From positions 1 to 33,284 of the forward strand of contig CALUUT010000068.1 in the NCBI GenBank assembly GCA_944324045.1: DNA of 33,284 nt, given 5' to 3'. The notes beneath the pieces were generated by a model that was not told the origin of the DNA, ran no database searches, and saw nothing but the letters and a program-made list of their open reading frames with translations. This DNA comes from an uncultured Desulfovibrionaceae bacterium. Its GTDB lineage: Bacteria; Desulfobacterota; Desulfovibrionia; Desulfovibrionales; Desulfovibrionaceae. The position numbers were made by a program, and so were the translations under genes. Of this stretch, positions 7,291-16,793 are shown piece by piece; the stretch's first letter is position 1, and each line of letters begins with the position of its first letter.

Positions 7291-8091
7291 ATGCAGCAAA
7301 AACGAACAGCGCGTCTTGTCGATGCCTTTCTTGATCTCTTTACTCTGGTCGTCCGGACCATGCGCAGGCCGGGCGAGGCTCCGGATTTTGATTCTCTGCG
7401 GGATGCCGTGGAAGAGCTTCTTGCCCAGGCTGAAAAGGTCGCGGCGCGGGAGGAGATATCGGCCGTGGATTTTGATCAGGCGCGGTTTGCGGTATGCGCT
7501 TTTATTGATGAAACCATCCTTGCTTCTGCCTGGGAAGGCCGCAAGCGCTGGCTCCAAGCGCCGTTGCAAAAGACATATTACGACACGGTAAACGCGGGCG
7601 AGGAATTCTTCGCGCGGCTGCAATGCCTAAACCGCGCCGCGCCCCTGATGGAAAACGAGGAGCGCAACCCAAGGGCTTCGTATTCTTCCGCGTCCCTGGA
7701 CCGTGAAGGCGCGCGGGTGGACGACAGGACCGCCGTTCTTGAAGTGTACGCCCTGTGCCTGCAACTGGGCTTTACAGGACGGTATTTCAACGACCGCGAA
7801 CAGATTCGCCTGAAGACGTTGCGCCTGCAGACGCTGCGCGGCGCGTTGCCCGAGGTCAAATGGCTTTCTCCTGAGCTTGATTATGACAAGGCGGGAAAGG
7901 CTCTGCTTACTTCGGAAGTTTATACGGCGCATGTCCCCGCCGCGCCGCGAAAACTTCCGTGGGACCGTTCCCGTTTCGTTTTGCTGGCGCTGTTCGCGGT
8001 TCCCCTGCTCACTGTGGCCGTCATGTACCTTGTTTATGACGGCATCCTTGATCTGTACCTGGAACGTTTTCTGCAAACAGTTTCCATTTAG
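7291..8091 (+). CDS. tssL: T6SS inner-membrane protein TssL (DotU/IcmH type)
   Basis: The 266-residue product has an N-terminal cytoplasmic helical domain of the DotU family. Features include ARFAVCAFIDETILAS near residues 68-83 and GFTGRYF near 160. A single hydrophobic helix near the C-terminus (about 228-252) makes it a tail-anchored protein. TssL pairs with TssM and contacts TssK. There is no added peptidoglycan-binding (OmpA-like) domain after the membrane helix, so wall anchoring must come from another protein. The start at 7291 has GATGGAG 6-12 bases upstream; the preceding in-frame sequence overlaps tssK and is excluded. Confidence 0.93.
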   Translation: MQQKRTARLVDAFLDLFTLVVRTMRRPGEAPDFDSLRDAVEELLAQAEKVAAREEISAVDFDQARFAVCAFIDETILASAWEGRKRWLQAPLQKTYYDTVNAGEEFFARLQCLNRAAPLMENEERNPRASYSSASLDREGARVDDRTAVLEVYALCLQLGFTGRYFNDREQIRLKTLRLQTLRGALPEVKWLSPELDYDKAGKALLTSEVYTAHVPAAPRKLPWDRSRFVLLALFAVPLLTVAVMYLVYDGILDLYLERFLQTVSI

Positions 8092-8115
8092 CGACGCACT
8101 CCGGCGAGGAACCCT

Positions 8116-11100
8116 ATGTTTCGCTCAAAGTTTTTCCGGTTTCTGTTCATCCTGATCATTCTGGCGGCGCTTGCCGCGGGCATATATTATCTGGGACTCT
8201 GGCTGCGCTGGCCGCTGTGGTTTGCGGCTTCGGTCTATGGGGCCATTGTCGGCCTCGGCGTCATCATCATTCTGCTGCAACGCTGGTTTTTCCGGCGTCG
8301 CGAGCGCCGTTTCGTGGAGCGCGTGGTCAAACAAGATATTTCCCGTCTGCCTGTTGAAGAAGAGGAGCAGCAAGGCTACCGGGATATGGAGAAGCGCTTC
8401 CTTGCGGCGGTTGATGTTCTGAAAACCTCCGAAATGAGCAAAAAAGGCAATCCGGTATATGCCTTGCCCTGGTGCATGGTGCTTGGGGAGAGCAATTCCG
8501 GAAAAACCATGGCCCTGCGCAGGGCGCATCTTTCCGCTATTCAAACTCAATTTAATACTGTGAGCAATCCGACGTCGAGCTGCGACTGGTGGTTTTCCGA
8601 GTCGGCGGTCATTCTCGACATGGCCGGCCGTTTTTCGGAATTCGGAGAAGATGCGGCCGTGCGTCGGGAGTGGGAATCCTTTTTAACGTTGCTTGCCAAA
8701 CACCGCCAGCGGGAACCGCTGAATTCGCTTGTAGTGACCGTATCCGCCGAGCGGCTGATGGGCGATGCCGAAGCGCTTGACGATTACGCGCGCACGTTGC
8801 GCCGCCGCATCAATGAACTGATGCGCGTGGTGGGCGCCCGCTTTCCCATTTACGTGCTGGTCGCCAAGATGGATATGGTGCCCGGCTTTAACGCCTTTGC
8901 CGGCCAGATGGAATTGTCCGCCCGCAGGCAGGCGCTTGGGGCCCTGAATGCCGAGGATGCGGCGAGCGACGCCTTCACCCGCGATTGCCTGGACCACCTG
9001 ATCGACGTCATGAGCGATTTTCGCATCATGGCGGCCAACAGCAAACCCGGCTTTGATCTCAGTCTTTTGTATCTGCCCGGAAAGCTCGCCCTGCTCCATG
9101 AGCCTTTGCAGCGATTCACCCGTATTTTGTTCAGCGCAAATCCTTACCTTGAAACCCCGTTTTTCCGCGGTTTGTTTTTTGCGAGCGCAAAAGCCAATGA
9201 CGAAAAATTCGCCAATAACCCCATGGCCACGGATCGCGGCGCATTTCTTCATGATCTGTTCGCCCGCCTCATTCCCCGCGACAGGTACCTGTTTACGCCG
9301 GTTCGGGAAATGCTTCGCTGGCGGACCGCCACCGGGCTGCTTGGCTGGGGAAGCTGGCTTTTGATCTGTTTATGTCTGGCCTGTCTTTTGACCCTGTCGT
9401 TTGTGGAAAACAAGCGCGCATTGCATGCGCTTGCGGAACAGTTCGCCCCTGACTCTTTTTTTGCCGCGCAATCCGGTTTTTCGCAATCAGCCGGAGAGCG
9501 TCTCATTTCGCTTGAGCGTCTTTCGAGCGCCATTCTGGATATGGAAATGGTCAATCGAAACTGGAGCATTCCCCGGATGGGGCTGGATCAGAGCATTGAG
9601 GGCGAACGCCGGATCAAGGCTTTTTACGGACGAATGTTCGCCGAAGGCGTGCAGCGGGCGTCGGATATGACCTTGCTGCGCAATATCAACGCCGTGAACG
9701 CTTCAACCCCCGAATCCGTCATACCGCTTTATATCGAACACCTTCTCTGGCGTATGGCTGTTTTGCAAAAAGGGCTTGACGGCGCAAGCCTGGATGCCCT
9801 TGAGCAGGTTCCGGCCCCGGCGCATCCCGCTCTTGTCCGGCAGGGACTTGGGTTTCCGGATGGAAACGGTCCTCTTTATACATCCTTGTATCTGCGCAAT
9901 CTCGCTTGGAATGCGCATGCCCAGAATTTTGAGGAACAGCTTAAGGTATGGCAGGCCGCATTGGCGAATCTTGTAAGTTTTCGCGGCGGAAGGCTGGACT
10001 GGCTGATCGGTTGGGCCAACGCCAATCCCCTGCTCCGCCCTGTGACCATGGAGGAATTCTGGGGCGGCAGCCAGTTTATTTTGCGCCGGGAGGCCCGGGT
10101 TCCGGCCGCCTTTACCGTGCGCGGGCGCGAAGCCATTCGCGAATTTATTGAAGAGGTGCGCGACGCGTCGCGGGATAAGGAGCAGTTTCGCATCGCGGAA
10201 GCGGCGTTTTGGGACAATTATACGCACCGGTATTTCGCCGCATGGTACAACTTTGCCTTTGCCGCGCCCATAGGCGCGGAAATGACGGCGCCCACAGATG
10301 AAATGCGGCTTGTCGCAGGCCAGATGTCCGGGTTTTCCAATCCCTATTTTCTGCTGCTTGAACGCATGTGCGAGGAACTTGAGCCTCTTGCCGCGGAAAA
10401 CAGCGCGCCGCCCTGGTATGCGTCCGTCCGCACCTTCAGGCTGGTTATGACTGAAATTCGTTTGAAGAAAGCGCCGGCGACCCTGGGAACCATGTTTTCA
10501 GGCACGACGCATACCGTGGACAAGCTTTCCGCGACCATGAATCCGGAACAGCAAAATCTGGCCATGCGGCTTGCCGAGGTTATGGAGCAGCTTGACGCCT
10601 ATCAGAAGTCGGTCAACGATATGCTTCCCGCCATTGCATCGCCCGCGGCCGCCTTTCAATTCGTGTCGAAGGTGCTTCAGGGCCCGGATGTGACGTCCGG
10701 CTCAAGTTTTCAGATACATAACGCCAAGAAGTCGCTGGAAGCCTTTATTTTTGCGGCGCGCGGCGCAAAGGGCACCCCGGAGGTTCTGGAGCGCCTTGTA
10801 GGCGGCCCGTATCATTTCTTCCATGCGCTGCTCATGCGGCAGGCCCTGGAAGAACTGCAGCGTTTCTGGATTGCGGATGTGTATACCCCTGCTGAAGAGG
10901 CCGGCGCGGAAGCGCAGCATCAAATGCTTTGCGGCTCTCAGGACGGCGCGATTCCCGCTTTTCTGGAAGGACCGGCCAAACCCTTTGTCATAAAGCGCGG
11001 GGGAACGTATGCGCCCGCATCCTTTATGGGCGTTGAACTTCCGCTGGCTTCGGATTTTCTTGCGATGTTGCGATGCCCGGTAGCGGCGCCGCCGTCAGCG

Positions 11101-11547
11101 AACAGGGAATATCGTGTGAAGCTGGCCGCCGAGCCCACCACGGTAAACCGGGGTTCCCTTGACGCGCCCTATCTGACGACAGTGACTCTGCTTTGCGAGG
11201 ACAAGCCGGAACAGCGCCTTGAAAACTACAATAACCGGGCGTCCCAGACCTTTTCCTGGAAATATGATTCCTGCGACAACGCGCGTCTGGACATGTTTTT
11301 CAGCTCCATGACCCTGACAAGGGAGTTTCACGGACCCAAGGGATTTCCTGAACTGTTGCGTTTGTTCCGGTCCGGACGGGCGAGTTTTCAGCCGTCCGAC
11401 TTCCCGGAACAGGAAAGGGACCTGCTGGACCTTGGCATCAGGGAGATATCCACCGGACTTCGCCTGTTCAATGCCCGGCCCGTCATCAGGTTCACCGAGC
11501 TTGAGCGCGTCCGTATCCCCTATGCCGTGAGCAGGCGGGGAGAGTGA
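8116..11547 (+). CDS. tssM: T6SS inner-membrane protein TssM (IcmF)
   Basis: This 1143-residue protein is the large membrane subunit of the TssJLM complex. Two N-terminal membrane helices (about 8-28 and 35-55) precede a cytoplasmic NTPase-like domain with Walker A motif GESNSGKT at residues 124-131. A third helix lies at about 410-432 (SWLLICLCLACLLTLSF). The long remainder is periplasmic and should bind TssJ. The intact Walker A shows this is a TssM that may bind nucleotide, which not all do. The length and domain order are typical. The gene ends one base before the start of the next gene. Confidence 0.96.
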   Translation: MFRSKFFRFLFILIILAALAAGIYYLGLWLRWPLWFAASVYGAIVGLGVIIILLQRWFFRRRERRFVERVVKQDISRLPVEEEEQQGYRDMEKRFLAAVDVLKTSEMSKKGNPVYALPWCMVLGESNSGKTMALRRAHLSAIQTQFNTVSNPTSSCDWWFSESAVILDMAGRFSEFGEDAAVRREWESFLTLLAKHRQREPLNSLVVTVSAERLMGDAEALDDYARTLRRRINELMRVVGARFPIYVLVAKMDMVPGFNAFAGQMELSARRQALGALNAEDAASDAFTRDCLDHLIDVMSDFRIMAANSKPGFDLSLLYLPGKLALLHEPLQRFTRILFSANPYLETPFFRGLFFASAKANDEKFANNPMATDRGAFLHDLFARLIPRDRYLFTPVREMLRWRTATGLLGWGSWLLICLCLACLLTLSFVENKRALHALAEQFAPDSFFAAQSGFSQSAGERLISLERLSSAILDMEMVNRNWSIPRMGLDQSIEGERRIKAFYGRMFAEGVQRASDMTLLRNINAVNASTPESVIPLYIEHLLWRMAVLQKGLDGASLDALEQVPAPAHPALVRQGLGFPDGNGPLYTSLYLRNLAWNAHAQNFEEQLKVWQAALANLVSFRGGRLDWLIGWANANPLLRPVTMEEFWGGSQFILRREARVPAAFTVRGREAIREFIEEVRDASRDKEQFRIAEAAFWDNYTHRYFAAWYNFAFAAPIGAEMTAPTDEMRLVAGQMSGFSNPYFLLLERMCEELEPLAAENSAPPWYASVRTFRLVMTEIRLKKAPATLGTMFSGTTHTVDKLSATMNPEQQNLAMRLAEVMEQLDAYQKSVNDMLPAIASPAAAFQFVSKVLQGPDVTSGSSFQIHNAKKSLEAFIFAARGAKGTPEVLERLVGGPYHFFHALLMRQALEELQRFWIADVYTPAEEAGAEAQHQMLCGSQDGAIPAFLEGPAKPFVIKRGGTYAPASFMGVELPLASDFLAMLRCPVAAPPSANREYRVKLAAEPTTVNRGSLDAPYLTTVTLLCEDKPEQRLENYNNRASQTFSWKYDSCDNARLDMFFSSMTLTREFHGPKGFPELLRLFRSGRASFQPSDFPEQERDLLDLGIREISTGLRLFNARPVIRFTELERVRIPYAVSRRGE

Positions 11548-11548
11548 G

Positions 11549-12250
11549 ATGGATGCTCTTTCAACGTTTCTTGACGCCGGGCGCGTCCCGGTTTTCGGAG
11601 CCCGCGCCGCTGTGGGCGAAGACCCGTCTTCAGGACTTGAGTTTCAGTATCTTAAAGAGCAGATGCGCCGGCGCGGCCGGGGCGCCGCTTTGCAATGGGA
11701 AGGCGTCGCCCTGGTATGCCGGGAGATTTTGCGCGCCCAGGGCAAGCATCTGGTCGCGGCCGTGTACCTGGCCATTGCCCTTACCCGTCTGTTTCGTCTG
11801 GAAGGCTTTGTCGGCGGCGCGGCCATTATGCGGGACATAACCTGTCTGTACTGGGATGAAATGTTTCCCGCGACGGAGCGGGAACATGCCAGAAGCAATG
11901 CCTATTCGCTGTGGGAAGATGAAATTCGCGCGTTTATGGACGGGTTTGCGCCTGACGCGCGGGACAACGGCGCGCTTGGCGAGCGTCTGGAGGCGGATGC
12001 CGCCGCCTTGCAGGCTTTTCTTGGCCCCCGCATGGTCCGGCCGCCTTTTCTTGGCGATGTGATTGTGTTCGCCCGCAGTCTGCAACTGCCGTTGAGCGTG
12101 TCTGTTCTGCCGGACAAAATCCAGGATGAGCCGCGCGTCGTTTCAGAAACGGTTCTTGAGCCGCTGCCGAAGAAGCCGCGCAATGCGCTGTTTAAGTTCG
12201 CGGGCCTTGCCGGTTCCTTTTTCGGATTTGGCGGAAGGAGGGCGCGATGA
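11549..12250 (+). CDS. Short TssA-like protein (ImpA N-terminal domain only)
   Basis: The 233-residue product resembles the ImpA N-terminal domain of TssA proteins, with GVALVCREILRAQGKHLVAA and DITCLYWDEMFP matching the conserved helices. It lacks the long C-terminal region of TssA and ends in a Gly/Phe-rich tail (FAGLAGSFFGFGG). TssA proteins guide baseplate and sheath assembly or cap the growing sheath. The same domain starts the next gene, so the two are tandem paralogues. GGGGAGA overlaps the tssM end as ribosome site, and the ATGA overlap with the next gene suggests coupled translation. A specialised partner of the longer TssA-like protein is likely; the exact role is unknown. Confidence 0.75.
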   Translation: MDALSTFLDAGRVPVFGARAAVGEDPSSGLEFQYLKEQMRRRGRGAALQWEGVALVCREILRAQGKHLVAAVYLAIALTRLFRLEGFVGGAAIMRDITCLYWDEMFPATEREHARSNAYSLWEDEIRAFMDGFAPDARDNGALGERLEADAAALQAFLGPRMVRPPFLGDVIVFARSLQLPLSVSVLPDKIQDEPRVVSETVLEPLPKKPRNALFKFAGLAGSFFGFGGRRAR

Positions 12251-13926
12251 CGTTTTCCGATGCCGGAAGCGTTCCGGTTCCCGCGGTCCATGCGCCGGAT
12301 CAGACCCCGGATTTTTTGGCCCTGCGGGCCATTATGGACAATCTTGGAAAGGCGACGGCTTCTGGACAGGGAATTGATTGGGATGCCGCGGCCCGCCATG
12401 CGGATGCGGTATTGCGCCATTCCTGCAAGCATTTGCGGGTTGCGGCCTATCTGGCCGTTGCGCTCATGCGCACCCGCGGGCTGTCCGGGTTCGCGGACGG
12501 CATAGGCATTTTGGGCGATATTCTTTCCCTCTACTGGGAAACCATGCTGCCGCCTGCGGACAGAATGCGCGGCCGTCTTAACGCGGTTTTGTGGTGGCAT
12601 GAGCAGGCGCGGGAGTTTGCGCGTTCCTATGAGGACGCTGGGACGTATCCGGAACTGGGCGCGGCGCTTTTGGCCCAGGTTCGCGCATTGCAGCGCGCGC
12701 TTGACGAACGGTTTGGCGAGCAGGCCCCGCTTTTGCGGGAATTTGTCCGTTTTGCCGAGCAGGTGCGCGGTCCTGAGGAGCGTTCCGAGCTTCTTCCGCC
12801 AGTGCTGCTTGCTTATGAAAATCAGGATGCGACGCCCGGCGGCGGGGAGCAAAAGCCGGATGCGCAATCCACGTCCGCAACACACAGGAGCGAAGGCGAT
12901 TCAGGGCCGGAACCGTCTTCTTCGGAAGAGGCCCTTTCCACGCCCAAACGCGCCGCCGCTTCCGACCCCCCGGACCCCAAGCCGCAAGCATCGTCTTTTC
13001 CCGTCGCGGCGGATGAGCGTCAGGCGTCTGAGGAGTCCCCTGAGGATGTTTTGGATGCGGCTCTTGAGGAGCTTGCGCGCGCCGCTGATCTTTTCGCTCA
13101 GCGCGGCGCGCTGCATCCATTGCGCTTTGCGGCGTTTTGTCAAAGCCTCTGGCTTCCCATAAGCCGGCTGCCTGAGGCGGATGCGCACGAGCGCACGAAT
13201 CTGCCTTCTCCCGGCGATGGACTGCGCGAGGCGGTGTCGCGCATTCAGGAAGCCGCCCGGCCGGATGCGCCGGAACATATCGAATGCGCCGGCATGGCCC
13301 TGCGCGAGCATCGTTTCTGGATGGATGCGGCTCATGCGCTTGTGTGCGCTTTGCGCGCTTCTGGCGAAGACGAGTGCGCAACGAGAGTAAGCCGTGAAAC
13401 GAGGGCCTTTGTCGCGGCTTTTCCGGATGTCGCGCGTTTGCGCTTCTCCGACGGCGCGCCCATGGTCAATGATGCCGCCAAGGCATGGCTGCGCGAGCTT
13501 TGTCCCGCAGATTCAAATACGCAATGGAGCGCGGACGCCGTTTTTCCCACGCCGCTGAAAGAAGAAACCGCGGCGTCGCATCCGCAAAAAGAAGACGCGC
13601 TCGCTGAAAAATCCCCGCTCAGTCCTTCTTTTTTTCCGGAACCCGGAAAACCTGCTTTAAGCGGAAGGGAAAGACTGCGTTTTGCTCTGACGCGCGCGCA
13701 TTCCCCGACGTTTTCCGGCAATCGCGAGGCAGCGGCGTTTTGGTGCGATGCGATTCATTCTCTGCTTTTGGAGCACCGTCTTGACGACTGGGAGCCCGCG
13801 CTTGCCAGAGACGCCTGGGAAACCCTGGCCGGACTGCGTACCGGCGAGGGCAGGCTGGAAGCGCTAAAACATCTTTTTCGCTTGGACCCGGAATCGGCGC
13901 GCCGTTTGGCCGAGCGTTCGGAATAG
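12247..13926 (+). CDS. tssA: TssA-like protein (ImpA_N plus VasJ-type C-terminus)
   Basis: The 559-residue product starts with an ImpA N-terminal domain (about residues 20-190; HLRVAAYLAVALMRTRGLSG and ILSLYWETMLPP are typical). A low-complexity linker rich in Pro, Ser, Glu and Ala follows (about 195-265), then a helical C-terminal half of the VasJ type with a second disordered insert near 440-470. This is the layout of a sheath-associated TssA. TssA-family proteins organise the distal end of the growing sheath or the baseplate. The start overlaps the stop of the short paralogue (ATGA). High Ala and Arg content is in line with its neighbours. Confidence 0.8.
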   Translation: MTFSDAGSVPVPAVHAPDQTPDFLALRAIMDNLGKATASGQGIDWDAAARHADAVLRHSCKHLRVAAYLAVALMRTRGLSGFADGIGILGDILSLYWETMLPPADRMRGRLNAVLWWHEQAREFARSYEDAGTYPELGAALLAQVRALQRALDERFGEQAPLLREFVRFAEQVRGPEERSELLPPVLLAYENQDATPGGGEQKPDAQSTSATHRSEGDSGPEPSSSEEALSTPKRAAASDPPDPKPQASSFPVAADERQASEESPEDVLDAALEELARAADLFAQRGALHPLRFAAFCQSLWLPISRLPEADAHERTNLPSPGDGLREAVSRIQEAARPDAPEHIECAGMALREHRFWMDAAHALVCALRASGEDECATRVSRETRAFVAAFPDVARLRFSDGAPMVNDAAKAWLRELCPADSNTQWSADAVFPTPLKEETAASHPQKEDALAEKSPLSPSFFPEPGKPALSGRERLRFALTRAHSPTFSGNREAAAFWCDAIHSLLLEHRLDDWEPALARDAWETLAGLRTGEGRLEALKHLFRLDPESARRLAERSE

Positions 13927-13980
13927 GCGTTTGAAACAGCGGAATGCGCCTCGCGTAACCCGGCGCGAAGGCGATTTCCA

Positions 13981-14006
13981 TATAATCTTTAATAATCAAA
14001 GAGGAA
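13981..14006 (+). promoter_or_regulatory. Possible internal promoter and ribosome site before tssB
   Basis: TATAAT at 13981-13986 lies in a short AT-rich patch between GC-rich genes, after an imperfect hairpin at about 13946-13973, and is followed by the strong ribosome site AGAGGAA at 14000-14006. No good -35 box is seen, so an internal promoter is only possible. Extra transcription here would fit the high need for sheath subunits. Confidence 0.25.
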
Positions 14007-14010
14007 CACC

Positions 14011-14505
14011 ATGACAAAGGAAACGTCCATCGCCCCCAAGGAGCGCATTAACATTGTGTATCGTCCCGCTATTGGGGATGTGCAGGAAGATGTCGAACTT
14101 CCTTTGAAGATGCTCGTGCTTGGCGATTTCACATTGCGCGCCGGCGGCGTCCCCATCGAAGAGCGCAAGCCGATTAATGTCGGCAAGGACAACTTCAATG
14201 AAGTCATGCAGGGGCAGAACATCACGCTGGATATGCTGGTGCCCAACTTGCTGGACGACAGGGCCGCGGAAGACGAGGAGCTTTCGGTCAGCCTGAAGTT
14301 TGAGACCTTAAACGATTTCAGTCCGGACGCCATTGTGGAAAACGTTCCGGAGCTGAAGCAGCTTATGGAACTGCGCGCGGCATTGAAGGCGCTTAAAAGT
14401 CCGTTAAGCAACATACCGGAATTTCGCAAGAAACTGCAGAAAATCGTTCAGGACGAAGAAATCCGCGAGCGTTTGCTTGCCGATCTTGGTCTGAATAGGG
14501 AGTAA
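14011..14505 (+). CDS. tssB: T6SS sheath small subunit TssB (VipA)
   Basis: The 164-residue product has the TssB hallmarks: INIVYRPAIGDVQEDVELP at the N-terminus, then the conserved MLVLGDFT and FNEVMQGQNITLDMLVPN. Both size and pattern match DUF770. TssB and TssC subunits intertwine to build the contractile sheath around the Hcp tube. The start has AGAGGAA upstream, and tssC follows after four bases. An 84-base gap separates tssB from the TssA-like gene. Confidence 0.97.
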   Translation: MTKETSIAPKERINIVYRPAIGDVQEDVELPLKMLVLGDFTLRAGGVPIEERKPINVGKDNFNEVMQGQNITLDMLVPNLLDDRAAEDEELSVSLKFETLNDFSPDAIVENVPELKQLMELRAALKALKSPLSNIPEFRKKLQKIVQDEEIRERLLADLGLNRE

Positions 14506-14509
14506 CGAC

Positions 14510-15997
14510 ATGTCTATTGAACAGATTGCCGCCACTGCGGAAAAAGACGCCTTAAGCGGCGAGTCGCTCGCCATTCTTGATGAAATCGTGGAAGCCACCA
14601 GGCTGAAACCCACAGACGAAGCCTTTTTTTCCACCCGATATGGCGTGCAGGCTTTTATTGAGGAGCTGCTCCGTCCCGGTCGGGAAAATGTGAAAGTGTC
14701 CGGCGTGCTTGTGGATGATATGATTGCGGAACTGGACCGCAAGCTTAGCGCCCAGGTCAACGCCATCATGCATCATGAGAATTTCCGCAAACTGGAATCC
14801 GCATGGCGGTCGCTTAAATATCTCGTGGATCATACGGATTTTCGCGAGAACAACCGCATTGAACTTTTAAGCGTGCAAAAGGATGAACTGCGCTACGATT
14901 TTGAAGATTCGCCTGAACTGGTCAAATCCGGGCTGTACAAGCAGGTTTATACCGCGGAATACGGTCAGTTCGGCGGCAAGCCCTATGGCGCCATTATCAC
15001 CAACTATGAGTTCGATCACTCCTCAAGCGACATGGAGCTGCTTCGGGATCTTGCCGGGGTGGCGGCCATGGCGCATGCTCCTGTGATAGGCGGCGTGTCG
15101 CCGGCGATGTTCGGTCTGGAAAACTGGAGCAATCTTGGAAACCTGCGGGATCTCCAGTCGATTTTTGAAGGGTTGCAGTACGCCAAATGGCAGGCTTTTC
15201 GCGAATCGGAAGATGCGCGGTATGTGGGCCTTGCGCTGCCGCGTTTTCTGCTGCGCCAGCCCTACGGCGCGGAAAGCGCGCCGGCGCGCACCTTTAATTT
15301 TGAGGAAAACGTGGCGGACAGCGAAGAACATTTTTGCTGGGGCAGCGCGGCGTTCGCCTTCGCTTCGCGCCTTGCCGACAGCTTCGCCAAATACCGCTGG
15401 TGCGCCAACATTATAGGGCCCCAGGGCGGCGGCACGGTCGAAGATCTTCCCCTTTACACCTATGAAGCCATGGGCGAGGTGCAAAACAAAATCCCCACGC
15501 AAGTGCTCATTTCCGAACGCCGGGAATTCGAGCTTGCCGAGCAGGGCTTTATCGCGCTCACTATGCGCAAGGGCAGCGACAACGCCGCGTTTTTCTCCGC
15601 CAATTCCTGCCAGAAGCCCAAGACCTTCGGTCTTTCCAAGGAAGGCAAGGAGGCTGAACTCAACTACAGGCTCTCTACCCAGCTTCCGTACATGTTCATC
15701 ATGAACCGCCTTGCGCACTATATCAAGGTTATTCAGCGCGAGCACATCGGCACCTGGAAGGAGCGGCAGAACCTTGAGGCCGAGTTGAACAAGTGGCTTA
15801 GTCAGTATGTCACGGAGATGGATTCGCCTGCGCCTGAGGTGCGCAGCCGCAGGCCCCTGCGTTTTGCCCGGATTGAGGTCAATGATGTGCCGGGCGAGCC
15901 CGGTTTTTACAGCGTGACGCTCAAGGCGCGGCCCCATTTCAAATACATGGGCGCGGCGTTTACGCTTTCGCTCGTGGGCAAACTTGACAAGGTATAG
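14510..15997 (+). CDS. tssC: T6SS sheath large subunit TssC (VipB)
   Basis: The 495-residue product is a full-length TssC (DUF877/EvpB). Landmarks are WRSLKYLVDHTDF near 100, YGAIITNYEFDHSSSDMELL near 160-180, MFGLENWSNLGNLRDLQSIF near 205 and the conserved C-terminal end RPHFKYMGAAFTLSLVGKL. It forms the outer sheath with TssB; the N-terminal part carries the linker strands that join sheath rings. The start follows GGGAGTAACGAC, overlapping the tssB stop. A strong terminator follows directly. Confidence 0.97.
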   Translation: MSIEQIAATAEKDALSGESLAILDEIVEATRLKPTDEAFFSTRYGVQAFIEELLRPGRENVKVSGVLVDDMIAELDRKLSAQVNAIMHHENFRKLESAWRSLKYLVDHTDFRENNRIELLSVQKDELRYDFEDSPELVKSGLYKQVYTAEYGQFGGKPYGAIITNYEFDHSSSDMELLRDLAGVAAMAHAPVIGGVSPAMFGLENWSNLGNLRDLQSIFEGLQYAKWQAFRESEDARYVGLALPRFLLRQPYGAESAPARTFNFEENVADSEEHFCWGSAAFAFASRLADSFAKYRWCANIIGPQGGGTVEDLPLYTYEAMGEVQNKIPTQVLISERREFELAEQGFIALTMRKGSDNAAFFSANSCQKPKTFGLSKEGKEAELNYRLSTQLPYMFIMNRLAHYIKVIQREHIGTWKERQNLEAELNKWLSQYVTEMDSPAPEVRSRRPLRFARIEVNDVPGEPGFYSVTLKARPHFKYMGAAFTLSLVGKLDKV

Positions 15998-16001
15998 TTT
16001 C

Positions 16002-16059
16002 AAAGGGGCGTTTCGCCTGTCCGGACAGGGCTGTTTAATGGCGAAACGCCCTTTTTTTT
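16002..16059 (+). terminator. Terminator between tssC and hcp
   Basis: A perfect 12-bp stem (16006-16017 with 16040-16051), extendable by flanking A-T pairs, is followed by eight T at 16052-16059. Its loop overlaps an exact 14-bp palindrome at 16016-16029 (CCTGTCCGGACAGG), giving an alternative fold. It lies a few bases after tssC and should end or reduce readthrough into hcp. Confidence 0.85.
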
Positions 16060-16181
16060 ATGAAAAACAGGCGAAGAACAACCGGCAACTGTCACATAAA
16101 GTAAGGCGTATCGCCATGAAGGTCCGTGCGGTTTGGTTTATGATTCCAAACGACCGGCATCGGAAAAAAGGCCGCAAAAAG

Positions 16182-16196
16182 GCCGCCGTTGGCGGC
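16182..16196 (+). promoter_or_regulatory. Small hairpin in the hcp leader
   Basis: GCCGCC (16182-16187) pairs with GGCGGC (16191-16196) across a three-base loop, in the 260-base leader between the tssC terminator and hcp. It may stabilise the hcp message or affect its translation. I found no clear sigma-70 or sigma-54 promoter in this leader. Confidence 0.3.
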
Positions 16197-16258
16197 GGAA
16201 GCAGGACGGCGGTCGTCATGTCTTCCTTTTTACTACCTTATTTTGTGGAGGTTTTTCA

Positions 16259-16738
16259 ATGGCTCTTACCGGATACATGAAGGTGAACGGCAAGTCTCAG
16301 GGCGTCATCAAGGGAGATTGCAATCAGGCCGGCGACAAGAAAGACGCCGTTTTGGTGTACCAGATGGATCACCTTGTGGAGATTCCCAAAGACACCCACA
16401 CGGGCTTGCCCACCGGCCAGCGCATTCACCACCCCTTTGTCATCGTAAAGCATAAGGACAAGGCGTCTCCCCGTTTGTTCCAGGCCACCTGCAAGGGCGA
16501 ACAGAGCACCGTGGAAATCGAATTTTACCGCATCAAGCCCACTGGCGAGGAAGAGAAGTATTTTACTGTGAAGCTTGAGGACGCCATTATCGTGTCCATG
16601 CGCGAATTCACGCCGACCACGTTTTTGCCCGAAAACAAGCCCTATCACGACATGGAAGAAGTAAGCTTCACCTATTCCAAGATTACCTGGAATTATACTG
16701 ACGGCAATATTGAATTCACTGATTCATGGAACGCATAA
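16259..16738 (+). CDS. hcp: T6SS tube protein Hcp (TssD)
   Basis: The 159-residue product matches Hcp (DUF796). It starts MALTGYMKVNGKSQGVIKGD and carries HHPFVIVKHKDKASP followed by FQATCKGE, both standard Hcp landmarks. It ends ITWNYTDGNIEFTDSW, the usual last strands. Hcp hexamers stack into the secreted tube inside the sheath and can carry small effectors. There is no toxin extension. The start is set by GGAGG at 16247-16251, seven bases before ATG; upstream in-frame codons are leader. The gene sits between two hairpins and probably forms its own abundant transcript. Confidence 0.97.
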   Translation: MALTGYMKVNGKSQGVIKGDCNQAGDKKDAVLVYQMDHLVEIPKDTHTGLPTGQRIHHPFVIVKHKDKASPRLFQATCKGEQSTVEIEFYRIKPTGEEEKYFTVKLEDAIIVSMREFTPTTFLPENKPYHDMEEVSFTYSKITWNYTDGNIEFTDSWNA

Positions 16739-16764
16739 CAGAGCGTTTTTGAATTGTCCGGTTC

Positions 16765-16793
16765 GGCCCGCCGGACGACGCCGGCGGGCCTTT
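16765..16793 (+). terminator. Hairpin after hcp, weak terminator
   Basis: A perfect 10-bp GC-rich stem (16765-16774 with 16781-16790) has a six-base loop and only three T after it. It may act as a leaky terminator or protect the 3' end of the hcp message while letting some transcription reach tssE. Confidence 0.5.

Noticed and set aside
15023..16003. 326-codon open frame on the minus strand across tssC
   Set aside because: It is antisense to a certain TssC gene, has no recognisable domain, and is rich in Arg/Gly as expected for a shadow of GC-rich codons.
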